Shown here one piece after another: positions 6,996 through 15,625 of a stretch of DNA of 23,453 nt (its first letter is position 1; every line of letters starts with the position of its first letter). The position numbers were made by a program, and so were the translations under genes. This stretch comes from CBETVX01 sp965539935 (GTDB lineage: Bacteria; Bacillota; Clostridia; Peptostreptococcales; Caminicellaceae): positions 1 to 23,453 of the forward strand of contig CBETVX010000047.1 in assembly GCA_965539935.1 (NCBI GenBank), read 5' to 3'. The notes below the pieces were generated by a model. It ran no database searches and was not told the DNA's origin. It was given only the letters and a program-made list of their open reading frames with translations.

Positions 6996-7472
6996 ATGGG
7001 GGTAAAGGTAATTGAAAAAATCCAGTTAACAATTGGAGTAGTATGTTTATCAATATTTTTTATAGCAATATTAATTCAAGTATTTGCAAGATATTTTGGT
7101 ATTCCAGTAATATGGACTGAAGAAGTGGCAAATTATTCATTTATTTGGGCTGTATTTATGGGAGCATCAATTATGGTTAATCATAGACAACATTTTAGAT
7201 TTGAAGGACTTTCTAAGAAATTAAAAGGTAAACCTAAAATAATTTTAGATATTATTATTGATGGAATTTTGTTAATTTTCAATGTACTAATTCTTTACTA
7301 TGGTTGTATAGTAACAATGAAATTTTGGAATTATAATTGGGTATCATTACCAAGTTTTAAAATGGGATACGTTTGGTTATGTATACCTATTATGGGGGCC
7401 ACTATGTCTATATATGTTATCAGCCATATTAAAGATCATATATCTAAATTTAAACGAGGGGAGATTAATTAA
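6996..7472 (+). CDS. dctQ: TRAP transporter small membrane subunit (DctQ family)
   Basis: This 158-residue membrane protein matches the small four-helix TRAP subunit. Hydrophobic segments lie at about residues 10-30, 45-65, 85-107 and 120-145. The family features RYFGIPVIWTEEVANYSFIWAVFMGAS and NHRQHFRFEG are present. It partners the large M subunit in the sodium-driven symporter. The ATG at 6996 follows a GAAAGGAAG site, and the stop is three bases before the M gene, so translation of the two is probably coupled. The symbol denotes the family, not the substrate. Confidence 0.88.
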   Translation: MGVKVIEKIQLTIGVVCLSIFFIAILIQVFARYFGIPVIWTEEVANYSFIWAVFMGASIMVNHRQHFRFEGLSKKLKGKPKIILDIIIDGILLIFNVLILYYGCIVTMKFWNYNWVSLPSFKMGYVWLCIPIMGATMSIYVISHIKDHISKFKRGEIN

Positions 7473-7475
7473 TAA

Positions 7476-8765
7476 ATGTTAGGATTAGGCTTAGTTGGAT
7501 TATTTATATTACTAATGTTTATAGGAGTACCGATTGCTTTTGTTATAGCAATAATTGCATTATTGGGGATATCAGTGGCCCCATATATTCCAGAGGTTAC
7601 AGTACCTATGAAAATGTTTAATGGACTTAATTCTTTTGTATTATTGGCTGTACCTCTATTTATTTTAGCTGCTAATCTTATGAATAGAGGAAAGATATCT
7701 CAGAAACTAATTGATTTTTCAATTGCTATGGTTGGTCATGTTAGAGGAGGATTAGCCCATGCTAATATTTTAGTTTCCATGATATTTGCAGGAGTGTCAG
7801 GAGCTTCCCAAGCTGATACAGCAGGTGTGGGTAAAGTTTTAATACCAAATATGATTGATACGGGATATGATAAGGAGACAGCAGTTGGTGTTACAGCGGC
7901 TTCCTCTACAATAGGTGTAATAATACCACCTAGTATACCTATGATTATTTATGCTGGACTTACAAATACTGCTATAGGTAATTTGTTTTTAGCAGGGATA
8001 GTACCAGGTATTCTTATAGGTTTGGGTATGATGGCACTAACCTTTTATTTAGCTGTGAAAAGAGGATATCCTAAGTATGAAAGAACTTCATTCAAAAAAT
8101 TTATTAAGTTGTTTTATGAATCATTTCCAGCGTTATTGACACCAATTATAATAATTGGCGGTATAATTACTGGTTGGTATACTGCTACAGAGGCAGCAGC
8201 CTTTGCATCATTATATACTTTGTTAATAAGCATGTTTTTTTACAAAACTTTAAAAGTGAGTGATATTCCAGAGATATTAATAGATACATTAAAATTAAGT
8301 TCATTATCACTATTTGCATTGGCAGCGGCAAGTGCATTAGGAGAACTTTTAGGTTATTATCAAGTAGCTAGAACAGCTGAGACATTTTTTACCACATATA
8401 TAACTCAGAAATGGGTATTTATGATTATAGTTATAGGATTTTTCTTATTTGTAGGAACATTTATGGATGCCATTCCAGCCATGATACTATTTATTCCAGT
8501 ATTATTTCCTATAGCATTAAAACTTGGAATTAGTAGTGTTCTTTTGGGTATAGTTACAATTATTACTTTAGCTATTGGGCTTGTAACTCCACCTTATGGA
8601 TTATGTTTATTAATTGCTGCTAAGATTGGAGATTTAAGTATCGAAAAATCCTTTAGTGCAGTTTTAAGTTACATTTCTGTTGTTGTAGTAGTATTATTTT
8701 TTATAGCATTTTTTCCTAATATAGTTTTCTACATACCAAAATTAATTAACCCTAACTTATTATAA
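7476..8765 (+). CDS. dctM: TRAP transporter large permease subunit (DctM family)
   Basis: This 429-residue polytopic protein, with about 11-12 hydrophobic segments, is the transport channel of the TRAP system. Family segments seen are the N-terminal GLFILLMFIGVPIAFVIAI, the MIFAGVSGASQADTAGVG stretch, AASSTIGVIIPPSIPMIIYA, GWYTATEAAAFASLY and the late LVTPPYGLCL motif. The start has a GAGGGGAG site inside the end of the Q gene. Length is normal and nothing is missing, so the P, Q and M subunits make a complete transporter. A D-2-hydroxyacid dehydrogenase follows in the same direction after about 50 bases. Confidence 0.93.
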   Translation: MLGLGLVGLFILLMFIGVPIAFVIAIIALLGISVAPYIPEVTVPMKMFNGLNSFVLLAVPLFILAANLMNRGKISQKLIDFSIAMVGHVRGGLAHANILVSMIFAGVSGASQADTAGVGKVLIPNMIDTGYDKETAVGVTAASSTIGVIIPPSIPMIIYAGLTNTAIGNLFLAGIVPGILIGLGMMALTFYLAVKRGYPKYERTSFKKFIKLFYESFPALLTPIIIIGGIITGWYTATEAAAFASLYTLLISMFFYKTLKVSDIPEILIDTLKLSSLSLFALAAASALGELLGYYQVARTAETFFTTYITQKWVFMIIVIGFFLFVGTFMDAIPAMILFIPVLFPIALKLGISSVLLGIVTIITLAIGLVTPPYGLCLLIAAKIGDLSIEKSFSAVLSYISVVVVVLFFIAFFPNIVFYIPKLINPNLL

Positions 8766-8817
8766 ATAAGAATTTAATATTCTTTTGGCAAGCTATATAT
8801 TAATTGGAGGTAGACAA

Positions 8818-9759
8818 ATGATAAAAAAAGTAGTGATAACATCAGAATTCTTTGGAAGATTTTCAAATGAAGCAGAAGTTCTTTTAAATGAAGCAGGATT
8901 TGAATTAGTACACAATCCTTATAAAAAAGCTCTTAATGAAGAAGAAGTTATTTCTATTGTTAAGGATGCAGAAGCACTAATTTGCGATTTAGAACCAATT
9001 ACAAAAAGAGTTATAGATGCAGCTCCAAACCTCAAAATAATTTCAAGAAGGGGTGTCGGCGTAGACTCAGTAGATGTTGAATATGCAAAATCTAAAAATA
9101 TAGAGGTGGCTAGAACTTTGGGAGTAGTTGAAAAGCCAGTTACTGAATTAGTTATGTCATATATATTAGGAGCATATAGGAAAGTACATCTATTAGATAG
9201 GGAAATGAAAGAAGGCAAATGGACCAAAATATTAGGAAATAGTCTAGATGGAAAGGTTTTAGGTATTGTAGGATTGGGTAATATTGGAAAAGAGCTTGTA
9301 CGAAAAGCTAAGGCATTTGATATGGATATATTATATAATGATGTTAATAGAAATGAAAAAGCAGAAAAAGAGTTAGCTATTAAATATGTAACTTTTGAAG
9401 AATTATTGGCAAAGTCAGATATAATTAGTATTCATGTTCCCTTAATAGAGACTACAAAAAATATGTTTAATTATAATACTATGAAACTAATGAAAAAGAA
9501 ACCTTTACTTATAAATACTGCTAGAGGACCAATAGTAAACGAAGAAGATTTAAGTAAAGCATTAGATGAAGGATTGATTTCATATGCAGGAATAGATGTA
9601 TTTGATATTGAACCTAAAACAAATTCTCCTCTTATAAAAAATGATAATGCTATGTTAACTCCTCATGCAGGAACTTTTACAAGGGAAATATTTATTAAAA
9701 TGGATATTTTAGCAGCTAAAAATGTGATTAACTATTCAAGTAAAAAAATTAATGATTAG
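8818..9759 (+). CDS. D-isomer-specific 2-hydroxyacid dehydrogenase
   Basis: This 313-residue NAD(P)-dependent oxidoreductase has an intact Rossmann motif GLGNIG (Gly152, Gly154, Gly157). The catalytic triad is Arg236 in NTARGPIVNEE, Glu265 in DVFDIEP and His283 in LTPHAGT. I chose the ATG at 8818 because an ideal GGAGGT site lies six bases upstream; an in-frame TTG at 8785 adds 11 residues but lacks one. It is the last gene of the TRAP cluster and probably shares its mRNA. Family members reduce glyoxylate, hydroxypyruvate, 2-ketogluconate or phosphohydroxypyruvate. Beside a sugar-acid dehydratase and a TRAP importer, reduction of an imported 2-keto sugar acid is an attractive role. That substrate is inferred; the absence of an ACT domain argues against long-form serine biosynthesis enzymes. 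Confidence 0.88.
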   Translation: MIKKVVITSEFFGRFSNEAEVLLNEAGFELVHNPYKKALNEEEVISIVKDAEALICDLEPITKRVIDAAPNLKIISRRGVGVDSVDVEYAKSKNIEVARTLGVVEKPVTELVMSYILGAYRKVHLLDREMKEGKWTKILGNSLDGKVLGIVGLGNIGKELVRKAKAFDMDILYNDVNRNEKAEKELAIKYVTFEELLAKSDIISIHVPLIETTKNMFNYNTMKLMKKKPLLINTARGPIVNEEDLSKALDEGLISYAGIDVFDIEPKTNSPLIKNDNAMLTPHAGTFTREIFIKMDILAAKNVINYSSKKIND

Positions 9760-9871
9760 ATAAAATACATGTAATTATTATAATCGGAGTAGATAGTTGC
9801 TAATGATTTTAATTAATGGGTTAATTAGGAGTATATAATCTACCATACTAGAAAGGTAAAAAATATTTAAA

Positions 9872-10177
9872 ATGAATGGGATACAAATATTATTTTCACA
9901 TAAAGAGTTTTATTTATTACTATATTTATTTATTATTAATACTTTTTCATTTATATATATATCAATTGATAAATATAGAGCAAAAAAGAATAAGTGGAGA
10001 ATAAGAGAAAGAACCTTTTTCCTATTGGCAATATTAGGTGGAGCAAATGGGATTATATTAGGGATGACTATGTTTAGACATAAAACACAGCATAAAAGCT
10101 TTTATATTGGCATGCCTATAATTTATTTAATAAACTTAGTGATAGGAATATTACTAGTTTATTATTATGTAATATAG
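9872..10177 (+). CDS. DUF1294-family small membrane protein
   Basis: This 101-residue protein has three hydrophobic segments (about residues 11-30, 48-66 and 80-99). It carries the DUF1294 core SIDKYRAKKNKWRIRERTFF, then LAILGGANGIILGMTMFRHKTQHKSF. The conserved positively charged loop and the MFRHKTQHKSF motif place it in the family clearly. Its function is unknown. The ribosome binding site (GAAAGG, about 17 bases upstream) is weak and distant, so expression may be low. It sits alone between the sugar-acid locus and an orphan binding protein, with no obvious promoter or terminator in the flanking gaps. Confidence 0.8.
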   Translation: MNGIQILFSHKEFYLLLYLFIINTFSFIYISIDKYRAKKNKWRIRERTFFLLAILGGANGIILGMTMFRHKTQHKSFYIGMPIIYLINLVIGILLVYYYVI

Positions 10178-10237
10178 AAGTAAAAAAAGTAATACAATAG
10201 ATAAGAAATTAATAAATATAGGGTAGGAGGTGTACCT

Positions 10238-11578
10238 ATGAAGATAAAACGTTATGGGCCCTTTACCCTTTTTTTATGTCTATCTTTAATAGCTTTTATT
10301 CTATTGGCACCTCATTTTCTAACAAAGCCCGATTTAGATAAGATACTGGATAAAATATTTGTAAGGGAAATAGAGTGGAAGGGTATTATTACTATATGGG
10401 ATTATCCTAGACTGGATATTACAACAGGGTATAAATACTCTTGGCTTAGAAATAAAATAAAAGAATTTGAACGAAAAAATCCCGGTGTATTTATTGAATT
10501 TAAGCCACTCGACCCAGAATATGGCCATATAGAATTGGAAACGGCAATCAATACAGGTATAGTACCTGATATAGCACCTGTAGGTAGCCAATATGAGATA
10601 ATATCAAAGGGCGTAATAGAGCCTCTAGATGAATATTTAACTGAAAAAGAAATAGATACATTTAAATTACAGGCTATTTCCGCAGTAAAATATGATAATA
10701 AAATTTGGGGTATACCCTATATGATGGAACCCTATACATTATTTATAAATACTGACTTGTTTAACGAGAGAAATGTTAATATCCCCAACAATGGAAATTG
10801 GAATTATGAAGAATTTGTTGATAGTTTAAAAAAGCTAACTTACGACAAAAATAATGATGGGAAACCAGAGATTTATGGATTCAATTCCTTTATTGCTCCA
10901 ATGGCCTATAATATATGGGGGATTATATTAAGTGATGGAGCTGAAGTTATAGACCAAGAAAGTAAAAGATACAATTTTTATGGGAAAAAGGCCATCTCAG
11001 GACTACAAAAACTAGCTGATCTAAAACTAGTCCACGGAGTAACTCCAGAGAGTTTTGGGATTAATAGTAAGAATGAAGCATGGAAGAGTTTTGCAATAGA
11101 TAAAAAGGTAGCTGTTTATCCTGCTAAAAGTTCCACAATAAATGAAATAAAAAAACTTATAAGCATGGGAAAGGGATTTAACTTTGATGTTGTGAACTAT
11201 CCCATAGGGGATATGGGAATACCTGTTTCTGCTGCCGATACGGTGACTGCCTATGGAGTGTTCAAACAAGAAGATAAGAAGAAAACAGAGATGTGTGTAA
11301 AGTTTATAAAACACTTAACTAATGATCAGTCACAAAAAGAATTATATAAACAAGGTGTATTTCCAGTAAAGAAAAATATTGGTAACATATATTTAAACGA
11401 TACACATATGTCAAAAATTGAAAAAAATTTAACCTATTCAAAACCTATGGGTATACATAAAGATTGGAGAAGGGTAGATGATATATTACAAAATCAAATA
11501 AGGATGGCCTTAATTGGAAAGAAGACAGTGGAAGAAGCCATAGAGGATGCAAAGAAATTGATAAATGAAATAGAATAA
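10238..11578 (+). CDS. Membrane-anchored sugar-type solute-binding protein (family 1), orphan
   Basis: This 446-residue protein resembles ABC-type family 1 (maltose-type) extracellular binding proteins. Matching segments are FERKNPGVFIEFKPL near the N-terminus, IVPDIAPVG, a WGIPYMMEPYTLFINTDLF stretch, the central GNWNYEEFVDSLKKLT segment, and FKQEDKKKTEMCVKFIKHLT near the C-terminus. It starts with one hydrophobic segment (about residues 9-26) but has no lipobox cysteine, so it is either anchored by an uncleaved helix or secreted. DKNNDGKPEIYGF forms an EF-hand-like calcium loop, common in this family. A GTAGGAGGTG site precedes the ATG. No ABC permease or ATPase gene is nearby; the next gene is murB. 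The ligand is unknown. Confidence 0.8.
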   Translation: MKIKRYGPFTLFLCLSLIAFILLAPHFLTKPDLDKILDKIFVREIEWKGIITIWDYPRLDITTGYKYSWLRNKIKEFERKNPGVFIEFKPLDPEYGHIELETAINTGIVPDIAPVGSQYEIISKGVIEPLDEYLTEKEIDTFKLQAISAVKYDNKIWGIPYMMEPYTLFINTDLFNERNVNIPNNGNWNYEEFVDSLKKLTYDKNNDGKPEIYGFNSFIAPMAYNIWGIILSDGAEVIDQESKRYNFYGKKAISGLQKLADLKLVHGVTPESFGINSKNEAWKSFAIDKKVAVYPAKSSTINEIKKLISMGKGFNFDVVNYPIGDMGIPVSAADTVTAYGVFKQEDKKKTEMCVKFIKHLTNDQSQKELYKQGVFPVKKNIGNIYLNDTHMSKIEKNLTYSKPMGIHKDWRRVDDILQNQIRMALIGKKTVEEAIEDAKKLINEIE

Positions 11579-11655
11579 TACAGTTGTTTTTAAGTTTTCA
11601 AAAAGTTATACTTAAGTTGACTTTGGAAAAAAGGATATGTCAGGAGAGGATTAGA

Positions 11656-12570
11656 TTGAATATTAATCAAATATATAAAGAATTATCTAAAAAAATAGAT
11701 AAAACTAATCTATTATTAAATGAGCCTATGAAGAAACATACTTCTTTTAAGATTGGAGGCCCGGCGGATTTATTAGTTATCCCTAGGTCAATAGATGAAA
11801 TCTCCTATGCAATAAAATATTGTATGGATAATAATATAGAATATTTCGTTATGGGAAATGGTAGTAATTTATTAGTAAGGGATAAGGGTATAAGGGGAGT
11901 AGTAATAAAAATAGCTGATAATTTCAATAATGTTAATATAAAAGGAAATAAAGTAACAGCCCAGGCAGGGGTACTTTTATCTAGATTATCCAAGGTAATT
12001 ATGAAGGAAAGTTTTGAAGGATTTGAGTTTGCAAGTGGAATTCCCGGAACCCTAGGTGGGGCAGTATGCATGAACGCTGGAGCCTATGGTGGAGAGATGA
12101 AGGATGTAGTAAAGGGATGTACAGTTATAGATAATAAGGGAAATGTAATATATTTACATGAGAATGATTTAGATTTTGGTTATAGAAGAAGTATTATTGG
12201 AGATAATGGGTATATAGTTTTAGAAGTGGATATGGAATTTAAAAGGGGAGAATATGAAAAAATAAAGAGTATAACCGATGACTTAACTAAAAAAAGAACA
12301 ACTAAACAGCCGTTACACCTACCTAGTGCTGGAAGTGTTTTTAAAAGACCAGAAGGTTACTATGCAGGTAAGCTTATACAGGATTCTGGACTTAAGGGAG
12401 TTAGAGTGGGAGATGCCCAAGTATCGGAACTTCATAGTGGATTTATAGTAAATCTTGGTAATGCAACGGCTAAAGATGTTATAGAGCTTATTAGATTAGT
12501 ACAAAAAGTAGTTATGGACAAATTTGGTGTTAAACTTGAAACAGAAGTAAAAATTATAGGAGAAAAGTAG
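11656..12570 (+). CDS. murB: UDP-N-acetylenolpyruvoylglucosamine reductase
   Basis: This FAD- and NADPH-dependent enzyme reduces UDP-GlcNAc-enolpyruvate to UDP-MurNAc in peptidoglycan synthesis. I place the start at TTG 11656, which follows an AGGAGAGGA site by five bases and gives 304 residues, the normal length. An in-frame TTG at 11584 would add 24 atypical residues. FAD-binding segments HTSFKIGGPADLL and GNGSNLLVRDKGIRG are present, followed by GIPGTLGGAVCMNAGAYGGE. Catalytic YRRS, GSVFKRP and the late ETEVKIIGE segment are also seen. It heads a conserved clostridial series murB-PHP-rapZ-glmR. The PHP gene starts 10 bases downstream. Confidence 0.95.
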   Translation: MNINQIYKELSKKIDKTNLLLNEPMKKHTSFKIGGPADLLVIPRSIDEISYAIKYCMDNNIEYFVMGNGSNLLVRDKGIRGVVIKIADNFNNVNIKGNKVTAQAGVLLSRLSKVIMKESFEGFEFASGIPGTLGGAVCMNAGAYGGEMKDVVKGCTVIDNKGNVIYLHENDLDFGYRRSIIGDNGYIVLEVDMEFKRGEYEKIKSITDDLTKKRTTKQPLHLPSAGSVFKRPEGYYAGKLIQDSGLKGVRVGDAQVSELHSGFIVNLGNATAKDVIELIRLVQKVVMDKFGVKLETEVKIIGEK

Positions 12571-12580
12571 TGGTGATAAA

Positions 12581-13312
12581 ATGAAAATATTTGCAGACTA
12601 TCATACCCATTCCCATTATAGTGGGGATGGCAAAGGAACTATAGAAGAAAATGTAGAAGCAGCAAAAAAGAAGGGCCTTAGAGAAATTGCTATTTCAGAT
12701 CATGGGCCAAAGCATATTCTATATGGAGTAAAGAGGAAGCACATAGATAAAATAAGAAATGAAATCGATGAAATTAATAAAGAAAATCCAGATATAGAAG
12801 TAAAATTTGGATTAGAGGCCAACATTATCGGATTAGATGGTAAGTTAGATGTAGATGAAGAAGTAAGAAAAAAACTAGATATTTTATTGGCGGGATACCA
12901 TTTTGGAAGTATGCCCGATAAACTCATGGAAGGTACAAAGGTGCATTTATACAATTGGATTGGATCAGCACTACCATCTATTCAAAGAAAATCTAGAGTA
13001 ATGAATACAAAGTCAGTTGTAGAAGCCATATATAATAATGATATAGATATATTGACTCACCCAGGAGCAAAGGCTGATATTGATACTAAGGAAGTAGCAA
13101 AGGCTGCTACCCATAATGATACTGCTTTGGAGATAAATAGTAGTCATGGTCATATGACTGTTGAATACATAAAAATTGCTATGAAGGAAGGGGCAAAGTT
13201 TGTATTAGGAAGTGATGCCCATAGACCTGAAAATGTAGGCAATGTAGAAAAAGCAATAAATAGAGCCATAGAAGCTGGTTTATCAGTTGATAGGATTATA
13301 AATGCTGAATAA
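12581..13312 (+). CDS. PHP-domain phosphoesterase (YcdX/HisK-like)
   Basis: This 243-residue PHP-domain protein has the expected metal-ligand series. It runs DYHTHSHYSGD (His8, His10), SDHGPKH, GLEANIIG, the YHFGS histidine, THPGAK and the terminal GSDAHRPENVG. These ligands bind a trinuclear metal centre that hydrolyses phosphate esters. The substrate is unknown; histidinol phosphate is less likely because no histidine genes are present. It lies between murB (10 bases) and rapZ (about 60 bases), an arrangement common in clostridia, which suggests a role linked to cell-wall precursor or amino-sugar metabolism, though this is inference. The ribosome binding site GGTGAT is modest. Confidence 0.87.
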   Translation: MKIFADYHTHSHYSGDGKGTIEENVEAAKKKGLREIAISDHGPKHILYGVKRKHIDKIRNEIDEINKENPDIEVKFGLEANIIGLDGKLDVDEEVRKKLDILLAGYHFGSMPDKLMEGTKVHLYNWIGSALPSIQRKSRVMNTKSVVEAIYNNDIDILTHPGAKADIDTKEVAKAATHNDTALEINSSHGHMTVEYIKIAMKEGAKFVLGSDAHRPENVGNVEKAINRAIEAGLSVDRIINAE

Positions 13313-13375
13313 AATCTTTGATGATAATTAGTATAAAAAACAGTGTATTTTTCACTTATGATAAGGGGAGATAAT

Positions 13376-14224
13376 ATGAAATTTGTCATAATAACTGGGT
13401 TATCTGGTGCTGGAAAAAGCCAAGCCATGAGATGTATGGAAGATTTAGGCTATTATTGTGTAGATAATTTACCGCCGGTACTCATACCTAAATTTGCAGA
13501 ACTTTGTAACGTAAGTGGTGAAATACAAAAAATTGCTTTAGTATTAGATATACGAGGCAGGAAGTTCTTTGATGATTTATTTGATAGTCTAGATAATATT
13601 AAAAATAGAGGCTTTCAATATGAGATTCTTTTTCTTGATGCCTCTGATGAAATACTTATTAAAAGATTTAAGGAAACTAGAAGGGTACATCCCCTAAGTT
13701 CAGAAGGTAGAATTATAGACGGTATTAAAAAGGAAAGAGAAAAACTTAAAGAAATAAAAAATAGAGCAGATAAAATTATTAACACTACCAATCTTAGAAC
13801 AAATCAATTAAAGGAGAAGATTAAGGAAATTTTTCTCGATTCCACAAAGGGTGAAGATATATTAATAACTATACTTTCCTTTGGATTTAAAAAGGGTTTA
13901 CCCCTTGATGTAGATTTAGTTTTTGATGTGAGATTTCTCCCTAATCCCCACTATATAGATGAGCTTAGGGAGTTTACAGGAAATGACAAAGCAGTAAGGG
14001 ATTATGTAATGAAATGGCCTGAAAGTATAGAATTTGCAAAAAAGCTTAATGATATGGTAGATTTTTTAATTCCATATTATATACGTGAAGGTAAATTTCA
14101 GCTATTTATTGCAATAGGATGTACAGGTGGAAAACACAGATCTGTAACTATTGCAAATATTCTTCACGATTATTTAAAAGAAAAGGGACATAGAGTAAAG
14201 GTGAATCATAGGGATATTCCATAA
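13376..14224 (+). CDS. rapZ: RapZ/YvcJ-type nucleotide-binding protein
   Basis: This 282-residue P-loop protein has Walker A GLSGAGKS at residues 8-15, directly after the first strand. DNLPPVLIPKF, LDIRGRKFFDD and FLDASDEILIKRFKETRRVHPL follow, and the conserved C-terminal domain has GCTGGKHRSVTIA. Homologues bind GTP or ATP; in E. coli RapZ controls glmS through a small RNA, and in Bacillus YvcJ acts with the neighbouring YvcK. I chose the ATG at 13376 because AAGGGGAG lies just upstream and the Walker A motif then sits at the family position; in-frame GTG 13343 and ATG 13358 are worse. It precedes glmR by 27 bases. Confidence 0.93.
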   Translation: MKFVIITGLSGAGKSQAMRCMEDLGYYCVDNLPPVLIPKFAELCNVSGEIQKIALVLDIRGRKFFDDLFDSLDNIKNRGFQYEILFLDASDEILIKRFKETRRVHPLSSEGRIIDGIKKEREKLKEIKNRADKIINTTNLRTNQLKEKIKEIFLDSTKGEDILITILSFGFKKGLPLDVDLVFDVRFLPNPHYIDELREFTGNDKAVRDYVMKWPESIEFAKKLNDMVDFLIPYYIREGKFQLFIAIGCTGGKHRSVTIANILHDYLKEKGHRVKVNHRDIP

Positions 14225-14251
14225 GAGGTTAATAAAAGGAGCAAGGGGGAT

Positions 14252-15586
14252 ATGAATATACTTTATTTATTAAAACCAGGACTTAAAATAAAGAGGTGGA
14301 TATTAACTGGTGTTAGTGGCATTGTATTAATTATTTTAGGAATTTCATCCTTGGTGAATCCAAGGGTTATTATAGATATATCAGATATAGGGTTGTATTT
14401 ATTGATTTTATTTGGCATTGTTTTATGGATATTTTCATTTATTAAGTTAGTTTTAAATACAGTAAATATAATTTATTACTCTAGAGTGCATGGAGAACCT
14501 AAAGACTTAAATTTCATTGATGAAATGTATGATAAAAGGCTTCTATCGAAGGGGATTAAAGTAGTAGTAATAGGTGGTGGTACAGGACTTTCTGTATTAC
14601 TTAGGGGTATAAAAAAGTTCACTTCCAATATTACAGCCATAGTTACGGTGGCAGATGATGGTGGCGGTTCGGGAAAAATTAGGGAAGATTTAGGCATGCT
14701 TCCCCCAGGAGATATAAGAAACTGTATTTTGGCCCTGGCCAACACTGAGCCTATTATGGAAAAACTATTGCAGTATAGATTTAAAGAGGGAGTTTTAAAA
14801 GGACAAAGTTTTGGAAATCTATTAATAGCGGCTATGGTAGGAATTTCTAACAATTTTGAACATGCCATAAAGAGAATTAATGACATATTTGCCGTAACTG
14901 GCAAGGTTCTACCAGTAACTACGGAGGATATCACATTATATGCTAGACTTAAAAATAATCAAGTAATAAAGGGTGAATCAGATATACCTGTAAAAAGTCT
15001 TGAAGCCCATAGTCAAATTGAAAGGGTATTTATAAAACCAAAGAAAGTTAAACCCTTAAATGAATCAATAGATGCCATATTGGATGCAGATGTAATTATA
15101 CTTGGCCCTGGAAGTCTTTATACAAGTATAATACCAAATTTACTGGTTGATGATATTGTTAATACCATTGATAAATCTTCTGCCATAAAGGCCTATGTGG
15201 CTAATGTAATGACTCAGCCCGGTGAGACTGATGGCTATAGTGTGACTGAACATTTAGAGGCCATTAAGAAACATACCAATGATAAAAATTTAATTGAATA
15301 TCTATATATTAATAATGAAAAAATTCCTGAAATATGCTTAAGTAAATATAAGGAAGAAGGAGCAAGACCAGTTTATCTAAAGGATGAAGATAAGTATTAT
15401 TTAAATGAATCCAATATCAATTATATGGAAGATAATTTTATTGAAATTAAAAGTGGATATGTAAGACATGATGCAACAAAGCTTTCAAAGGCAATAATAA
15501 GTACGGTTATTGATAAAAAATATAGCCATGATAGAATCAGATTTATGGAGCTTATGACAATAATGAAAAGGGCAAAAGATATTTAA
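14252..15586 (+). CDS. glmR: Gluconeogenesis/cell-envelope factor GlmR (YvcK), with N-terminal membrane segments
   Basis: This 444-residue CofD-like protein has the nucleotide-sugar binding signature IGGGTGLSVLLRG (from Gly108) and TVADDGGGSGKIREDLGMLPPGDIRN. The NVMTQPGETDGYSV segment lies further on. In Bacillus and Listeria the protein binds UDP-GlcNAc and steers carbon to amino-sugar synthesis. Compared with the roughly 320-residue soluble form, this copy has about 100 extra N-terminal residues with two hydrophobic segments (about 18-37 and 48-72), so it is likely membrane-tethered. Such longer forms are familiar in clostridia. It directly follows rapZ. A terminator begins right after its stop, and the usual partner whiA is not downstream. 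Confidence 0.92.
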   Translation: MNILYLLKPGLKIKRWILTGVSGIVLIILGISSLVNPRVIIDISDIGLYLLILFGIVLWIFSFIKLVLNTVNIIYYSRVHGEPKDLNFIDEMYDKRLLSKGIKVVVIGGGTGLSVLLRGIKKFTSNITAIVTVADDGGGSGKIREDLGMLPPGDIRNCILALANTEPIMEKLLQYRFKEGVLKGQSFGNLLIAAMVGISNNFEHAIKRINDIFAVTGKVLPVTTEDITLYARLKNNQVIKGESDIPVKSLEAHSQIERVFIKPKKVKPLNESIDAILDADVIILGPGSLYTSIIPNLLVDDIVNTIDKSSAIKAYVANVMTQPGETDGYSVTEHLEAIKKHTNDKNLIEYLYINNEKIPEICLSKYKEEGARPVYLKDEDKYYLNESNINYMEDNFIEIKSGYVRHDATKLSKAIISTVIDKKYSHDRIRFMELMTIMKRAKDI

Positions 15587-15587
15587 A

Positions 15588-15625
15588 AGGAGGTTAAGAT
15601 AAAAACTTAGCCTTCTAATTTTTTT
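15588..15625 (+). terminator. Intrinsic terminator after glmR
   Basis: AGGAGGTTAAG (15588-15598) pairs with CTTAGCCTTCT (15606-15616) as an 11-base-pair stem with two G-U pairs and a 7-base loop, followed by a run of seven T. It starts two bases after the glmR stop and closes the murB-glmR block. Confidence 0.82.

Noticed and set aside
8785..8817. Upstream TTG start for the hydroxyacid dehydrogenase
   Set aside because: No ribosome binding site precedes it, while the ATG at 8818 has an ideal GGAGGT that lies inside the proposed extension.
11584..11655. N-terminal extension of MurB from TTG 11584
   Set aside because: The extra 24 residues do not resemble MurB, and AGGAGAGGA sits just before the TTG at 11656, which gives the normal length.
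14476..14934. Long antisense reading frame over glmR, and similar ones over eda, the dehydratase and the hydroxyacid dehydrogenase
   Set aside because: They are mirror frames of clear genes, with no ribosome binding sites and no recognisable domains.
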